A DNA stretch of 64,000 bases, from positions 1 to 64,000 of the forward strand of contig SCQU01000006.1 of NCBI GenBank assembly GCA_004299555.1, in the 5' to 3' direction. Below are positions 7,709-17,061 of this stretch, in pieces. The notes below the pieces were generated by a model. That model saw nothing but the letters and a program-made list of their open reading frames with translations. It searched no databases and had not been told where the DNA came from. The stretch is from Rhodanobacteraceae bacterium. Its GTDB lineage: Bacteria > Pseudomonadota > Gammaproteobacteria > Xanthomonadales > Rhodanobacteraceae. Each line of letters opens with the position of its first letter. Positions within the stretch are counted from its first letter, which is position 1. A program made the position numbers and the translations under genes.

Positions 7709-9115
7709 TCAGCCGCCCGCGGCGTGCGCAAGCGCCGCATCGATGCGCCGCAGCGCGTCATCGCGCCCGACCAGGAACACGGTATCTTCGATCGACGGCG
7801 ACACCGCGGTGCCGGTCATGGCAACGCGCAGCGGCTGCGCGATCCGGCCCATGCCGATGCCACGCGCGGACGCCAGCTCCTCGACGACCGTGTGGATGCC
7901 CGCGCGCGTCCATGGCTGCAGCGCCGCCAGCCGCGCGTGGGCCGCACGCAATACATCACCCGCACCATCGGCCTGCAGGTGCTTCTTGACGGCCTTGGCA
8001 TCCCACTTCTCGATGGGCGCGTACCAGATGCGCGCCTGCTCGGCCATCGCCTTCAGGGTCTGCGCGCGCTCGCGCAGCGCCAGCACCGCTTCGGCGGGAT
8101 CCGGCCCATGGCTGACCTCCAGCCCCAGGCGTTCGAGGTGCCACGCCAATTCCTTGCCCAGAACCCGCGGATCGCCTTGCTTGATGTAGTGCTGGTTGAG
8201 CCAGCCGAGCTTGGCAAAATCAAACCGCGCGGCCGAATGATTGACCTCGCCGATGTCGAAAAGGTCGATCATTTCCTGGAGCGAAAAAATTTCCTGGTCG
8301 CCGTGCGACCAGCCGAGGCGCACCAGGTAGTTCAGCAGCGCCTGCGGCAGGTAGCCATCCTCGCGGTATTGCATCACCCCGACCGCGCCATGGCGTTTGG
8401 ACAGTTTCTGGCCATCGGGGCCAAGGATCATCGGCAGGTGGGCGAAGTCGGGTGGCGTCGCACCCAGCGCCGCGTACAGGTTGACCTGGCGCGGAGTGTT
8501 GTTGACGTGATCGTCGCCGCGGATGACCTGCGTGATGCGCATGTCCAGGTCATCGACCACCACCGCAAAGTTGTAGGTCGGAAACCCGTCCGAACGCAGC
8601 ATCACGAAATCGTCGAGCTCGGCGTTGGCCCACTCGACGGTGCCCTTGATCCGGTCGTGGAATACAACGCTGCCGGTTTGCGGATTCTTGAACCGCAACA
8701 CGCGGTTCGGATCGTCGCGACGCGGCAGATTCTGCTCGCGCGCCCGACCGTCGTAGCGCGGCTTTTCACCGCGCTCCTTCAGCGCCGCGCGCATCGCATC
8801 CAGTTCTTCCTTCGACTCGTACGCCCAATACGCCTTGCCAGCGGCCTGCAGCTGCTGCGCGACCGCCTGGTAACGATCCATCCGCCGGGTCTGGTAGAAC
8901 GGGCCTTCGTCCGCATCCAGGCCCAGCCAGTGCATGCCGTCGATGATGGCGGCCACCGCCGCGTCGGTGGAACGTTCGCGGTCGGTGTCTTCGATCCGGA
9001 GGATGAACTGTCCACCGCGGTGACGGGCCTCCAGCCAGCAATACAGCGCGGTGCGCGCGCCGCCAATGTGCAGGAAGCCGGTAGGGCTGGGGGCAAAACG
9101 GGTACGAAAGGTCAT
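7709..9115 (-). CDS. gltX: glutamyl-tRNA synthetase
   Basis: Class I aminoacyl-tRNA synthetase that charges tRNA-Glu, 468 residues as expected. The HIGH-like motif is in [13 protein letters not shown] (residues 7-19), and the KMSKS-like loop is KLSKR starting at K237. The C-terminal half is the helical anticodon-binding cage. ATG 9115 is selected because family members begin within a few residues of the FAPSPTG motif; the 66 residues encoded upstream in frame are compositionally odd. It diverges from the ABC exporter with a 98-base gap and is followed without a gap by a small membrane protein. Confidence 0.96.
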   Translation of the reverse strand: MTFRTRFAPSPTGFLHIGGARTALYCWLEARHRGGQFILRIEDTDRERSTDAAVAAIIDGMHWLGLDADEGPFYQTRRMDRYQAVAQQLQAAGKAYWAYESKEELDAMRAALKERGEKPRYDGRAREQNLPRRDDPNRVLRFKNPQTGSVVFHDRIKGTVEWANAELDDFVMLRSDGFPTYNFAVVVDDLDMRITQVIRGDDHVNNTPRQVNLYAALGATPPDFAHLPMILGPDGQKLSKRHGAVGVMQYREDGYLPQALLNYLVRLGWSHGDQEIFSLQEMIDLFDIGEVNHSAARFDFAKLGWLNQHYIKQGDPRVLGKELAWHLERLGLEVSHGPDPAEAVLALRERAQTLKAMAEQARIWYAPIEKWDAKAVKKHLQADGAGDVLRAAHARLAALQPWTRAGIHTVVEELASARGIGMGRIAQPLRVAMTGTAVSPSIEDTVFLVGRDDALRRIDAALAHAAGG

Positions 9116-9213
9116 GGCGGTCACGGTACGGATGCGCGGCCACAAATTGTACCCGCACCGCCGCCGCGCCCCGGGGGCTGGAACCCGCCGCGGTGCGCCC
9201 CCATCCTTTGACG

Positions 9214-10995
9214 ATGCCCGCCATGCCCACCCAACCCAAGCGGGAACGCCGCGCCATCGCGATACTGTGGCCCTACGTCCGCCACTATCCCGGGCGCATG
9301 CTGGCCGCAGCAACGCTGCTGGTGATCGCCAAGGTCGCGACGGTATGGGTGCCGGTCGCCTTCAAGGACATCGTGGATCGCCTGGATCCGCGCATCGCGG
9401 TGCTGACGGTGCCGCTCGCGCTGATCGCCGTATACGGCGTCCTGCGCCTGATCGGTGCCCTGTTCGGACAGCTCCGCGACACGGTATTCGAGCGCGTCAG
9501 CCAGCGCGCGATGCGCGCATCCGGTTTGGACGCCTTCCGCCACCTGCACGAACTGTCCTTGCGGTTTCATCTCGACCGCCACACCGGCGGCATTGGCCGC
9601 GACATCTCGCGCGGCACCCGCGGGGTCTACAACCTGCTCGGCTGGGTGGTGTTCAACATCGTCCCGACCCTGTTCGAGATCCTGGTCGTCATCGCGCTGC
9701 TGCTGCGCCGGCTCGACTGGCGCTACGCGGTGGCGACGCTGGTGACGATGATCCTTTACATCGGCGCCACCATCTGGATCACCGAATGGCGCACCGCGGG
9801 TGTCCGCACGATGAACGAGGCCGAGAGCCTCGCCAACGCGCGCGCCATCGACAGCCTCCTCAACTACGAGACGGTCAAGTATTTCGGCAACGAAGCCTTC
9901 GAGGCTGAACGCTACGACGCCGACCTGCGCCGCTACGAGGACGCCGCGGTCAAGACCGAATCGTCGCTCGCGGTGCTCAACGGCGCGCAGGCGCTGGTGA
10001 TCGCGGTCGGCCTGACCGTCGTGATGGCGATGGCCGCAGCGGGCGTGGTGGCGCACAAACTATCGGTCGGCGACATCGTGATGGTCAACGGCTGGCTGCT
10101 GCAGCTCGCGATTCCGCTCAACATGCTGGGCTTTACCTGGCGCCAGATCAAACAGGGCGTGATCGACATGGAACACATGTTCGCCCTGCTGGACGAACAT
10201 GCCGAAGTGCAGGATGCCCCGCACGCGCCATCGCTGGTGGCGCGGCGCGGCGAGGTGCGTTTCGAGCATGTTTCCTTCCACTACAACCCCGACCGGGCGA
10301 TCCTCGATGACATCGACTTTACGGTTCCACCCGGCCGCACCGTGGCCGTGGTCGGTGCCACCGGCGCCGGCAAGTCCACCCTGTCGCGCCTGCTGTTCCG
10401 CTTCTACGACGTGACGCACGGGCGCATCACGATCGACGGCCAGGACATCCGGGAAGTCAGCCAGACCAGCCTGCGCGCGGCGATCGGCATCGTGCCGCAG
10501 GACACCGTGCTCTTCAACGACACGATCTACTACAACATTGCCTACGGCCGCACCAGCGCCAGCCGCGAGGAAATCGAGGCCGCGGCGCGCGCCGCACACA
10601 TCCATGACTTTGTCCTGTCCCTGCCGCAGGGCTACGCCACCACCGTCGGCGAACGCGGCTTGAAGTTGTCGGGTGGCGAGAAACAGCGCGTCGCCATCGC
10701 CCGCGCGCTGCTGAAAAAGCCGGCCATCCTCGTGTTTGATGAAGCCACCAGTGCGCTCGACACGCGTACCGAAAAAATCATCCAGGCAGAGTTGGCGGAA
10801 ATCGCCCGCGGCCGCACCACCCTGATCGTGGCCCACCGGCTGTCGACCATCGTCGATGCCGACCGGATCGTGGTGCTCGATCACGGCCGCATCGTCGAAT
10901 CAGGCAGCCACGCCGAACTCCTGGCCCAACACGGTCACTACGCGGCCCTGTGGGCGCTGCAGGCGCGCCAGCCCCAGGAAGCGGCAGCCGTCTGA
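9214..10995 (+). CDS. ATM1-type ABC exporter
   Basis: Fused half-transporter: six membrane helices over roughly residues 15-310, then an ATP-binding domain. Walker [10 protein letters not shown] is at 381-389, the signature is LSGGEKQR, Walker B is [12 protein letters not shown], and the switch His is in VAHRLST. The membrane domain holds [12 protein letters not shown] and [12 protein letters not shown], hallmarks of the ATM1/HMT1 branch that exports glutathione-conjugated metal or sulfur species. Starts at 9214 and 9223 are both ATG. It is transcribed away from gltX. The actual substrate cannot be read from sequence. Confidence 0.88.
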   Translation: MPAMPTQPKRERRAIAILWPYVRHYPGRMLAAATLLVIAKVATVWVPVAFKDIVDRLDPRIAVLTVPLALIAVYGVLRLIGALFGQLRDTVFERVSQRAMRASGLDAFRHLHELSLRFHLDRHTGGIGRDISRGTRGVYNLLGWVVFNIVPTLFEILVVIALLLRRLDWRYAVATLVTMILYIGATIWITEWRTAGVRTMNEAESLANARAIDSLLNYETVKYFGNEAFEAERYDADLRRYEDAAVKTESSLAVLNGAQALVIAVGLTVVMAMAAAGVVAHKLSVGDIVMVNGWLLQLAIPLNMLGFTWRQIKQGVIDMEHMFALLDEHAEVQDAPHAPSLVARRGEVRFEHVSFHYNPDRAILDDIDFTVPPGRTVAVVGATGAGKSTLSRLLFRFYDVTHGRITIDGQDIREVSQTSLRAAIGIVPQDTVLFNDTIYYNIAYGRTSASREEIEAAARAAHIHDFVLSLPQGYATTVGERGLKLSGGEKQRVAIARALLKKPAILVFDEATSALDTRTEKIIQAELAEIARGRTTLIVAHRLSTIVDADRIVVLDHGRIVESGSHAELLAQHGHYAALWALQARQPQEAAAV

Positions 10996-11064
10996 CCCCG
11001 CGTAACCAATGTTTACGCCAGTTTGCAGTTGTTGACACCACTCATGCCGCCAGCTTGCCTAAAC

Positions 11065-11080
11065 TGGCACGCAGATTGCA
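11065..11080 (+). promoter_or_regulatory. sigma-54 (RpoN) promoter
   Basis: TGGCACGCAGATTGCA matches the RpoN consensus exactly at -24 (TGGCACG) and -12 (TTGCA), with the required 4-base spacer. It lies 69 bases before the ATG at 11150. A promoter of this class needs an enhancer-binding activator; no activator site was identified. Confidence 0.75.
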
Positions 11081-11149
11081 CCGATCATCGCAAGCGCACC
11101 TTGACCCCGCCTCCACCTTGGTCGCACTGGTTTCAAGAGGAACGCAGCC

Positions 11150-11932
11150 ATGCAAGGCAAACAGGATATGACACTCGACTCTCTGCAAGACCCAGGTTCG
11201 GCTCCGCGCACGACCGCGGCGGGTTTGGAGACGTGGCTGTCCGGCCGGTACGCCGAGCCCGCGCGGGCAACGGCATCGGCAGGTGCGCCGCACGCACAGG
11301 CCGCCGCCACGCAGGCGTCCGCCGAAGCCGCAGGCGTTGCCGAAGCGATCGGTCCGGTGAACCTGGCGGAGGCCATCGCCCTCGGGCGTGTGACCAATGC
11401 GCGCAAGCTCACGGGTCCCGACGGCGCCGAGCTGATCATCGATCCCGACAACCACGCCTACCACTTCGAATCGACGGCGCTGAAACCGCTGACGGCGATC
11501 CTGCAGCAGCCCGCGGACCGCTGGGTGCCCGTCTATTCCGAGGCCTTGAAGGCAGCGCGCGCGGCGCATGCAGCGCAGCCGCTGGAGCGCCTGCGCTGGT
11601 ACGCGGGCCTGATCGCCACCCCCGGCATCCTTGGCCGCGAGCTCAGCCGCAACGAGCATTACAAGCTGACCGGCTGGCCGGAAACGGAACGCGAGTTTCC
11701 GCGGCACTTCCGCATCGCCAAGGAACTGTCGAAGGACCCGGCAACCGCTGACGAGATTGCGACGGCAGCGGGCATGCCTTACGAAGATGTGGTCGATTAC
11801 ATGAATGCCAGTCACGCAGCCGGCCGGCTCACCGCAGCGTCGGCGCCGCACGCGGCGGCGGAACGCGACCACACCATCCCCCGCAAGGGGCGTCTGATGG
11901 CCCGCCTGAACAAGCCGCTGTTCGCGCGCTGA
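11150..11932 (+). CDS. unrecognised protein under RpoN control
   Basis: A 260-residue soluble protein of unknown function. Residues 1-65 are Ala-rich and probably disordered. A central part (about 66-175) contains LAEAIALGRVTNARKL, GAELIIDPDNHAYHFES and LKPLTAILQQP. The last part (about 176-235) has a helical EIATAAGMPYEDVVDYMNA segment that resembles a winged-helix or MarR-like fragment, which would be inference. No signal peptide or membrane helix is present. GAGG lies 9 bases before the ATG. It has its own sigma-54 promoter and strong terminator, so it is a single-gene unit. RpoN control suggests motility, pili or nitrogen functions. Confidence 0.75.
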   Translation: MQGKQDMTLDSLQDPGSAPRTTAAGLETWLSGRYAEPARATASAGAPHAQAAATQASAEAAGVAEAIGPVNLAEAIALGRVTNARKLTGPDGAELIIDPDNHAYHFESTALKPLTAILQQPADRWVPVYSEALKAARAAHAAQPLERLRWYAGLIATPGILGRELSRNEHYKLTGWPETEREFPRHFRIAKELSKDPATADEIATAAGMPYEDVVDYMNASHAAGRLTAASAPHAAAERDHTIPRKGRLMARLNKPLFAR

Positions 11933-11953
11933 CCCAACCCGTACCCGTTTGCC

Positions 11954-11988
11954 CGAAGCCGCGCGGCTCGTCCGCGCGGCTTCGTTTT
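11954..11988 (+). terminator. rho-independent terminator
   Basis: Perfect 13-bp stem CGAAGCCGCGCGG / CCGCGCGGCTTCG around loop CTCGT, followed by TTTT on the plus strand. It ends the 11150 gene; the convergent P-type ATPase gene stops at 11994, just beyond. Confidence 0.85.
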
Positions 11989-11993
11989 GCGCG

Positions 11994-14522
11994 TCAGGTC
12001 ACCAGCGCCAATCGAGCCGCACGCAGGCGCAAGGCATTGGTCACCACCGACACCGACGACAGGCTCATCGCCAACGCCGCGATCATCGGCGAGAGCACAA
12101 AGCCAAACGCGGGGTACAACACGCCGGCCGCGATCGGGATCCCGATGACGTTGTAACCAAAGGCCCAGAACAGGTTCTGGTGGATGTTGCGCACGGTCGC
12201 CCGCGACAGGGACCGCGCCCGCGCAATGCCGGACAAATCACCGCGCACCAGGGTCACCTGCGCGCTTTCCATCGCCACGTCCGTGCCGGTACCCATGGCG
12301 ATGCCGACGTCAGCCGCGGCCAATGCCGGGGCGTCATTGATGCCATCGCCGGCCATTGCGACCTTGCGCCCTTCCCGTTGCAGGCCTTCGACCACACGGC
12401 CCTTGTCGGCCGGCGACACGTCGGCGTGTACCTCATCGATACCGAGCTGACGCGCGATGGCGCGCGCCGTGGTCTGGTTGTCGCCGGTCAACATCACGAT
12501 CCGCAGCCCTTCTGCCCGCAGGCTGGTCAACGCCTTTGGCGTATTCAACTTGATCGAGTCTTCTACCGCCAGCAGCGCCGCCAGAGCGCCGTCGACCGCC
12601 AGCAGCATCACGGTCGCGCCTTCGCCACGCAGCGCGTCGGCGCGGGTTTCAACCATGCCATCCAATTTCACGCCCGTCTGGCGCATCAAGGCGGCGTTGC
12701 CAAGTGCCACCTGGTGCGTTTCCACACGCCCGCGCACACCCTGCCCCGTCACCGTGGTGAAATCACCCACGGCGGGGATGGCCGTGTCGCGCGCCTGTGC
12801 CGCGGCGACAATGGCCTGTGCCAACGGATGCTCACTGGGACGCTCCAGCGCCGCCGCCAACATCAATGCCTGCTGTTCATCGAAACCACCGAGCGTCTCG
12901 ACACGCGTCAACGATGGCTTTCCTTCCGTCAGCGTGCCGGTCTTGTCCACCACCAGCGTATCGACATCGCGCAGCGCCTCGATGGCCGTGGCATCGCGAA
13001 ACAGCACCCCCATGCGTGCACCGCGTCCGCTGGCTACCATGATCGAGATCGGTGTCGCCAGCCCCAGTGCGCACGGACAGGCAATGATCAGTACCGACAC
13101 CGCGGCGATCAGCGCGTGCGTGAACGCAGGTTCCGGGCCAAGCACGATCCACGCAATGAAGGCAAACACCGCCACCGCCACCACGGCCGGCACGAACCAG
13201 GCCGCCACGCGGTCGGCGACCCGCTGCAACGGTGCCTTGCTGCGTTGCGCACGAGCCACCAGCGCGACGATCTGCGACAGCGTGGTCTCGGCGCCGACCT
13301 TTTCGGCGCGCATCGTCAACGCGCCATCCTGGTTGACGGTGCCCCCGGTCACGCGGTCGCCCTGCGTCTTTGCGACCGGCATCGCTTCGCCGGTCAGCAT
13401 GGACTCATCGATATGGCTCGCCCCAGCGGTCACCGTGCCATCCACGGGCACTTTTTCGCCGGGGCGCACGCGCAAAACGTCGCCCGCCTGCACGCCCTCC
13501 AGCGGGACGTCGGTCTCGCTGCCGTCGGGCGCGATCCGGCGCGCGATCCTGGGCGCAAGATCGAGCAACGCGCGCAACGCCGAACCGGTGCGACGCCGGG
13601 CGCGCAACTCCAGGAAATCGCCCATCGTTATCAGGGTGACGATGACCGCCGCCGACTCAAAGTACACCCCGACTCCCCCGTGCGCGTCGCGGTAACCGGC
13701 CGGGAACAAGTCGGGCAGCAGGAACGCCACCGCGCTGTACAACCACGCCACACCGGCACCGAGCGCGATCAACGTGTACATGTTGGGGTTCCACGGCTTT
13801 AGCGAACGCCAGCCACGCGCGAAGAACGGCGCGCCACCCCATAACACGACCCCCGTCGCGAGCACCGCTTCAATCCATGCCGCAACGGCGCTCCACGGCG
13901 AGGGGAAATGCCAGCCAAACAGGTGCGGGCCCATCGCCAGAACGAACACCGGAAGCGTGAGCGCAACCAGCACCCAGAAGCGTCGGGCCATCGCGCGCAC
14001 GTCGCTGTCATCCTCGTTGCCGGCGGCGGGCAACATGGGCTCCAGCGCCATGCCGCACTTGGGGCAGTGGCCGGGGCCGACCTGCCGTATCTCGGGGTGC
14101 ATCGGGCAGGTGTAAATCGCGTCCGCGGAGGCTTCGCCAGCCGCCCCGATCCCCGCGGATGCTGCGAGGTAGCGCGCGGGGTCGGCATCGAATTTCGCGC
14201 GACAGTTTCCACCGCAAAAGTTGAGGTTGGTCCCGCGGTACCTGCTGCTGGAGCGCGGATGGCCTGGATCGGTCGGCATGCCGCACACCGGGTCAAGCCG
14301 CCCAGCCTCGACTTCGCGCCGCCGCGCCTTGGCCAGCACCGCCACGGGGTCCGCGACGAACTTCGCCTTGCAACCAGCGCTGCAAAAGTAGTAACTGACG
14401 CCCTGGTAGTCGGCACGCCGCTGCGAGGGCAGCGTCACCCGCATGCCGCAATTGGGGTCGATGGCAAACGTCGCGGATGCGGCCGCGCCGCTCCGCTGAG
14501 CGGATGGATCGTGCATGTTCAT
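11994..14522 (-). CDS. copper-type P1B ATPase with two YHS domains
   Basis: Inner-membrane metal-exporting ATPase, 842 residues. The N-terminus has two YHS metal-binding units (about residues 20-60 and 75-118, each with a DPxCGM motif and a downstream CxxxC) and then a heavy-metal-binding segment with TCPMHPEI and CPKCGM (about 138-160). The membrane core carries CPC at 482-484, the phosphorylation motif DKTGT at D526 and GDGINDAP in the hinge, all typical of Cu(I) transport. The ATG at 14522 overlaps the upstream regulator stop by 4 bases. Classic N-terminal CxxC ferredoxin-like domains are absent; the YHS units replace them. Confidence 0.92.
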   Translation of the reverse strand: MNMHDPSAQRSGAAASATFAIDPNCGMRVTLPSQRRADYQGVSYYFCSAGCKAKFVADPVAVLAKARRREVEAGRLDPVCGMPTDPGHPRSSSRYRGTNLNFCGGNCRAKFDADPARYLAASAGIGAAGEASADAIYTCPMHPEIRQVGPGHCPKCGMALEPMLPAAGNEDDSDVRAMARRFWVLVALTLPVFVLAMGPHLFGWHFPSPWSAVAAWIEAVLATGVVLWGGAPFFARGWRSLKPWNPNMYTLIALGAGVAWLYSAVAFLLPDLFPAGYRDAHGGVGVYFESAAVIVTLITMGDFLELRARRRTGSALRALLDLAPRIARRIAPDGSETDVPLEGVQAGDVLRVRPGEKVPVDGTVTAGASHIDESMLTGEAMPVAKTQGDRVTGGTVNQDGALTMRAEKVGAETTLSQIVALVARAQRSKAPLQRVADRVAAWFVPAVVAVAVFAFIAWIVLGPEPAFTHALIAAVSVLIIACPCALGLATPISIMVASGRGARMGVLFRDATAIEALRDVDTLVVDKTGTLTEGKPSLTRVETLGGFDEQQALMLAAALERPSEHPLAQAIVAAAQARDTAIPAVGDFTTVTGQGVRGRVETHQVALGNAALMRQTGVKLDGMVETRADALRGEGATVMLLAVDGALAALLAVEDSIKLNTPKALTSLRAEGLRIVMLTGDNQTTARAIARQLGIDEVHADVSPADKGRVVEGLQREGRKVAMAGDGINDAPALAAADVGIAMGTGTDVAMESAQVTLVRGDLSGIARARSLSRATVRNIHQNLFWAFGYNVIGIPIAAGVLYPAFGFVLSPMIAALAMSLSSVSVVTNALRLRAARLALVT

Positions 14523-14941
14523 GGATTTGCTTCTCCGCCCAGCGCCCGCAGGATGGGACAATGCTCAAGCGCGCCGTGCCCCGGGCACGCGTCAATAAGC
14601 TGCTGCAGCCCGCGGCGCATCCGTTGCAACTCGCGGATGCGCTGCTGCACCTGGCCCAACCGCGCCTCGGCGCGCTGTTTGACACCTTTCACGCCGCGCT
14701 CGCGGTCTGTGGAAAGCGCGAGCAATTCGCGAATCTCCCCCAGCGTGAACCCCAGTTCCTTGGCCCGCCGGATGAACCTGAGCCGCTCGACGACACCGGG
14801 GTCATAGTCGCGGTAACCGGACGCGCGCCGGTGGGGTGCGGGCAACAGGCCCGCACGCTCGTAATAGCGGATGGTGTCAATGCTGACCTTGGCCCGTCGG
14901 GCAACGGTGCCGATGGTGACCGGCGTCGTTTGGGCATCCAT
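14519..14941 (-). CDS. MerR-family metal-responsive regulator
   Basis: A 140-residue activator/repressor. The MerR winged helix (about residues 8-75) has [13 protein letters not shown] and SGYRDYD; a long dimerisation helix follows. The C-terminal metal loop runs from C119 to C128 ([10 protein letters not shown]), with 8 residues between the cysteines; copper sensor CueR has 7. Metal identity is therefore not certain, but overlap with the copper-type ATPase makes copper most likely. The promoter is a typical MerR target with a 19-bp spacer, so the regulator probably controls its own operon. Confidence 0.88.
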   Translation of the reverse strand: MDAQTTPVTIGTVARRAKVSIDTIRYYERAGLLPAPHRRASGYRDYDPGVVERLRFIRRAKELGFTLGEIRELLALSTDRERGVKGVKQRAEARLGQVQQRIRELQRMRRGLQQLIDACPGHGALEHCPILRALGGEANP

Positions 14942-14948
14942 GGATGCA

Positions 14949-14979
14949 TCTTAAACCCTTGACTCGAGTCCAGAGTCAA
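14949..14979 (-). promoter_or_regulatory. MerR-type promoter with inverted repeat
   Basis: On the minus strand TTGACT (14974-14979) and TTAAGA (14949-14954) are separated by 19 bases, longer than usual sigma-70 spacing, as in MerR-family promoters. The spacer region is covered by CTTGACTC-N7-GAGTCAAG (8-bp arms). The expected transcription start falls at or within 1-2 bases of the regulator ATG (14941), so the mRNA is probably leaderless. Confidence 0.8.
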
Positions 14980-14998
14980 GCAGCTCGGCACGGCCGCC

Positions 14999-15075
14999 TG
15001 GTGCGCCCGACTGGAATCGAACCAGCAACCGTCGGCTTAGAAGGCCGATGCTCTATCCAATTGAGCTACGGGCGC
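14999..15075 (-). tRNA. tRNA-Arg (TCT)
   Basis: Complete cloverleaf on the minus strand: acceptor GCGCCCG paired with CGGGCGC, GGTTCGATTCC T arm, anticodon loop CTTCTAA with anticodon TCT (reads AGA/AGG). CCA is encoded at 14999-15001. Confidence 0.95.
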
Positions 15076-15171
15076 AAAGAAGCGAATGCTTTCGCCCAAC
15101 GCAACAGCCGAAACCCGCGTGACAATACCGGTCGTGCGCCACGCGTGCTGACCACCGCAACACCGCGAATC

Positions 15172-15248
15172 TGGTCGGGGCAGAGGGATTCGAACCCCCG
15201 ACGTCCAGCTCCCAAAGCTGGCGCTCTACCAGACTGAGCTATACCCCG
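15172..15248 (-). tRNA. tRNA-Pro (TGG)
   Basis: Complete cloverleaf on the minus strand: acceptor CGGGGTA/TGCCCCG with one G-T pair, GGTTCGAATCC T arm, anticodon loop TTTGGGA with anticodon TGG. CCA is encoded. Confidence 0.95.
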
Positions 15249-15385
15249 ACATGAAAACCACCGTGCACAGCGACGGTGGGGTTGCCATGGTACGGTCGCA
15301 CGCGCACGCGGGTCAACGCAGAGCCCTTGTGAACCCCTCCGTCTGCAACGGCAATGAGAATCCGCCGCGCAGCGCCGCGGTCACA

Positions 15386-15706
15386 TCAAGCGTGGTGCCG
15401 CCGTGCGCCAACGGCGCACGCAAGGTTGGAGTGGGCAGGCGCCGGGGACCGGCCGCCGTGCGCCGTCAATACCTGCGGCCGGGGTCGAACCCCGGCCAGC
15501 CACCGCCGCGCGGCCAGCCATCCCGCCGCACCAAGCGTTGCCATGCCGGCCACGAGCAGCGCAAAGCACAGCATCGGCGGCATGACGTGCAATTGCGAGA
15601 CAGCGACGGCGATGCCGCCGGCCAGCGCCACCGCGAGCACGGCGACCCGGCGTACTGCCGGATAGGCAATTTGGGCGACATCGCGCTGCATGGGCTGGGA
15701 TTGCAT
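15386..15706 (-). CDS. small two-helix membrane protein, doubtful
   Basis: A possible 106-residue protein between tRNA genes. It has two hydrophobic segments (about residues 14-32 and 39-63) and a basic C-terminus rich in Arg, Pro and Ala. The ATG at 15706 has GAGG 6 bases upstream. No family was recognised. Expression could come from the tRNA/csrA transcription on this strand. High-GC sequence often keeps long frames open, so the call rests on the ribosome site and the two clean helices. Confidence 0.4.
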   Translation of the reverse strand: MQSQPMQRDVAQIAYPAVRRVAVLAVALAGGIAVAVSQLHVMPPMLCFALLVAGMATLGAAGWLAARRWLAGVRPRPQVLTAHGGRSPAPAHSNLACAVGARRHHA

Positions 15707-15939
15707 CATTGGCCTCGCCACGCAGCGTACTCCAATCGAGCCGGCGACGCACCGGCGCAGCCTTGCCTCCACCCACCGAATTTCTTCCCGGAAACACCGC
15801 CCATGCCGAAGCCTGGTCCAGCTTCCCGCAGCGCCCAGCGTCACAGGCAACCGCCACCGAAGGCTCGCGGATGGAACCGTCGGGCCCCAAAAACAACAAC
15901 GCCAGCGACCTGCGGTCCCTGGCGTTGTTGAGGTTCAAA

Positions 15940-16016
15940 TGGTGCGCCCGGAGGGATTCGAACCCCCGACCACTTAGTTCGTAGCCAAGTACTCTATCCA
16001 GCTGAGCTACGGGCGC
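15940..16016 (-). tRNA. tRNA-Arg (ACG)
   Basis: Complete cloverleaf on the minus strand: GCGCCCG/CGGGCGC acceptor, anticodon loop CTACGAA with anticodon ACG (A34 normally becomes inosine and reads CGN), T arm GGGGGTTCGAATCCCTC, CCA encoded. Confidence 0.95.
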
Positions 16017-16099
16017 ATGGAAACCGATTCGCTTGACAGTGCAGCCTGCAAGCGGGCTGCAAATTATCATCGACGCGTGCGGTCGCGTCAACGAAAAAC

Positions 16100-16193
16100 T
16101 GGCGGAGAGAGAGGGATTCGAACCCTCGATCAGGTTTTGTGACCCGATACTCCCTTAGCAGGGGAGCCCCTTCGGCCTCTCGGGCATCTCTCC
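16100..16193 (-). tRNA. tRNA-Ser (GCT)
   Basis: Class II tRNA of 94 bases with the long variable arm of serine tRNAs, acceptor GGAGAGA, anticodon loop CTGCTAA with anticodon GCT (reads AGC/AGU), and encoded GCCA end. It is the tRNA-Ser that follows alaS-csrA in many gammaproteobacteria. Confidence 0.95.
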
Positions 16194-16317
16194 GAATTTT
16201 TCGCTCAGTTTGCTCCAACAACCACCATTTGCGTGAATCAACACCCGGTTCGGGATTGCTCGCATCGTCCCTGATGCTCGCCCCTCGCTGCCCTCGTGGC
16301 CGGCCCTACGGCCGTCC

Positions 16318-16338
16318 GGATTCGTTCCCGACGAATCC
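16318..16338. repeat. stem-loop next to the truncated tRNA
   Basis: Perfect 8-bp stem GGATTCGT / ACGAATCC with loop TCCCG. On the minus strand it stands 4 bases after the truncated tRNA-Ser body, where the T arm would normally continue. There is no T run, so it is not a standard terminator. Confidence 0.6.
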
Positions 16339-16342
16339 GTCA

Positions 16343-16415
16343 AACCCTCGATCAGGTTTTGTGACCCGATACTCCCTTGCCAGGGGAGCCCCTTCGGCCT
16401 CTCGGGCATCTCTCC
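16343..16415 (-). pseudogene. truncated tRNA-Ser copy with GGC anticodon
   Basis: This 73-base block equals the 5' 73 bases of the intact tRNA-Ser (16121-16193), lying 222 bases away, except for two changes that turn the anticodon GCT into GGC. The acceptor 5' strand, D arm, anticodon arm and long variable arm are all present. The T arm and the 3' acceptor strand are missing, so no cloverleaf or CCA end can form. It lies between csrA and the intact tRNA-Ser in the direction of transcription. Confidence 0.85.
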
Positions 16416-16599
16416 GGACATGTTGTGAAAACCGGCACCGGCGGTGCGGCACGCGGCGCCTTCACTTCGGCTTGCGGTTGAGCTGCCGGCGCCTGGCACC
16501 CGCGACCCACCGCCCAACGCGCACGCCAAACGCTGACCAAGGTCAGTCGGTTAGCATAGACGGATCACGGCTTGCGGTAAAGCGGACTGCCGCCAGGCA

Positions 16600-16818
16600 T
16601 CACCCTTCGGCGGTATCGTGCGGCGCGGTACCCGCGGCATCGGCCGCGGCTTGATGTTCCTGCTGGATACGCTGGTAGATCTCTTCGCGATGCACCGCAA
16701 CATCCTTGGGTGCGGTGATGCCAATGCGTACCTGATTACCCTTGACACCCAAAACCGTAACCGTTACCTGGTCGCCGATCATCAGGGTTTCCCCCACGCG
16801 GCGCGTCAAAATCAGCAT
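16600..16818 (-). CDS. csrA: carbon storage regulator CsrA
   Basis: RNA-binding post-transcriptional regulator, 72 residues. It starts [16 protein letters not shown], with the R44-region [11 protein letters not shown] that contacts GGA motifs in target mRNA leaders. The C-terminal 15 residues are Ala-rich and variable, as usual. GGAG lies 7 bases upstream of the ATG. It follows alaS on the same strand with 243 bases between, enough for its own promoter, and precedes the tRNA-Ser genes. Confidence 0.97.
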   Translation of the reverse strand: MLILTRRVGETLMIGDQVTVTVLGVKGNQVRIGITAPKDVAVHREEIYQRIQQEHQAAADAAGTAPHDTAEG

Positions 16819-16997
16819 GATAGAACTCCATGGACTCGGGTAGCTTAGACCCGAACTGAGCGCGCGCGTTCCCCCCTCGGGATTGCGCGACGCAACGTGA
16901 GGAGACGATCGCGAACAACGGCGGGCAAACCGTCATCATCCAGGTTCCTCCATCAGCCGTACCAGGCCGGTGCGGCGGCGATCGACACTCGGCCGAT

Positions 16998-17025
16998 ACT
17001 ATACGAGCGGCTGCATGACATGCAA
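16998..17025 (-). promoter_or_regulatory. sigma-70 promoter candidate for csrA
   Basis: On the minus strand, TTGCAT (17020-17025) and TATAGT (16998-17003) are separated by 16 bases in the alaS-csrA gap. It would give a leader of about 170 bases, containing a small hairpin CGGGT-N7-ACCCG just upstream of the csrA ribosome site. Confidence 0.45.
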
Positions 17026-17061
17026 TGAAACAGCCATGACTTTCGGCAGGGTATCGCGTGT

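Noticed and set aside
7331..9211. Open frame of about 620 codons opposite gltX
   Set aside because: Antisense shadow of a well-identified synthetase gene.
11949..13802. Open frame of about 610 codons opposite the copper ATPase
   Set aside because: Antisense shadow; the minus-strand ATPase has all P-type motifs.
15381..16091. Longer frame extending the small membrane protein through tRNA-Arg(ACG)
   Set aside because: The extension crosses a tRNA gene; only the part from 15706 has a ribosome site.
16121..16415. Direct repeat of tRNA sequence as an integrase attachment pair
   Set aside because: Attachment duplicates normally copy the 3' end of a tRNA and flank an island; here the 5' part is copied 222 bases away with no integrase or cargo.
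16155..16529. Open frame across the two tRNA-Ser copies
   Set aside because: It translates through an intact tRNA gene and its truncated copy, so it is an artefact.
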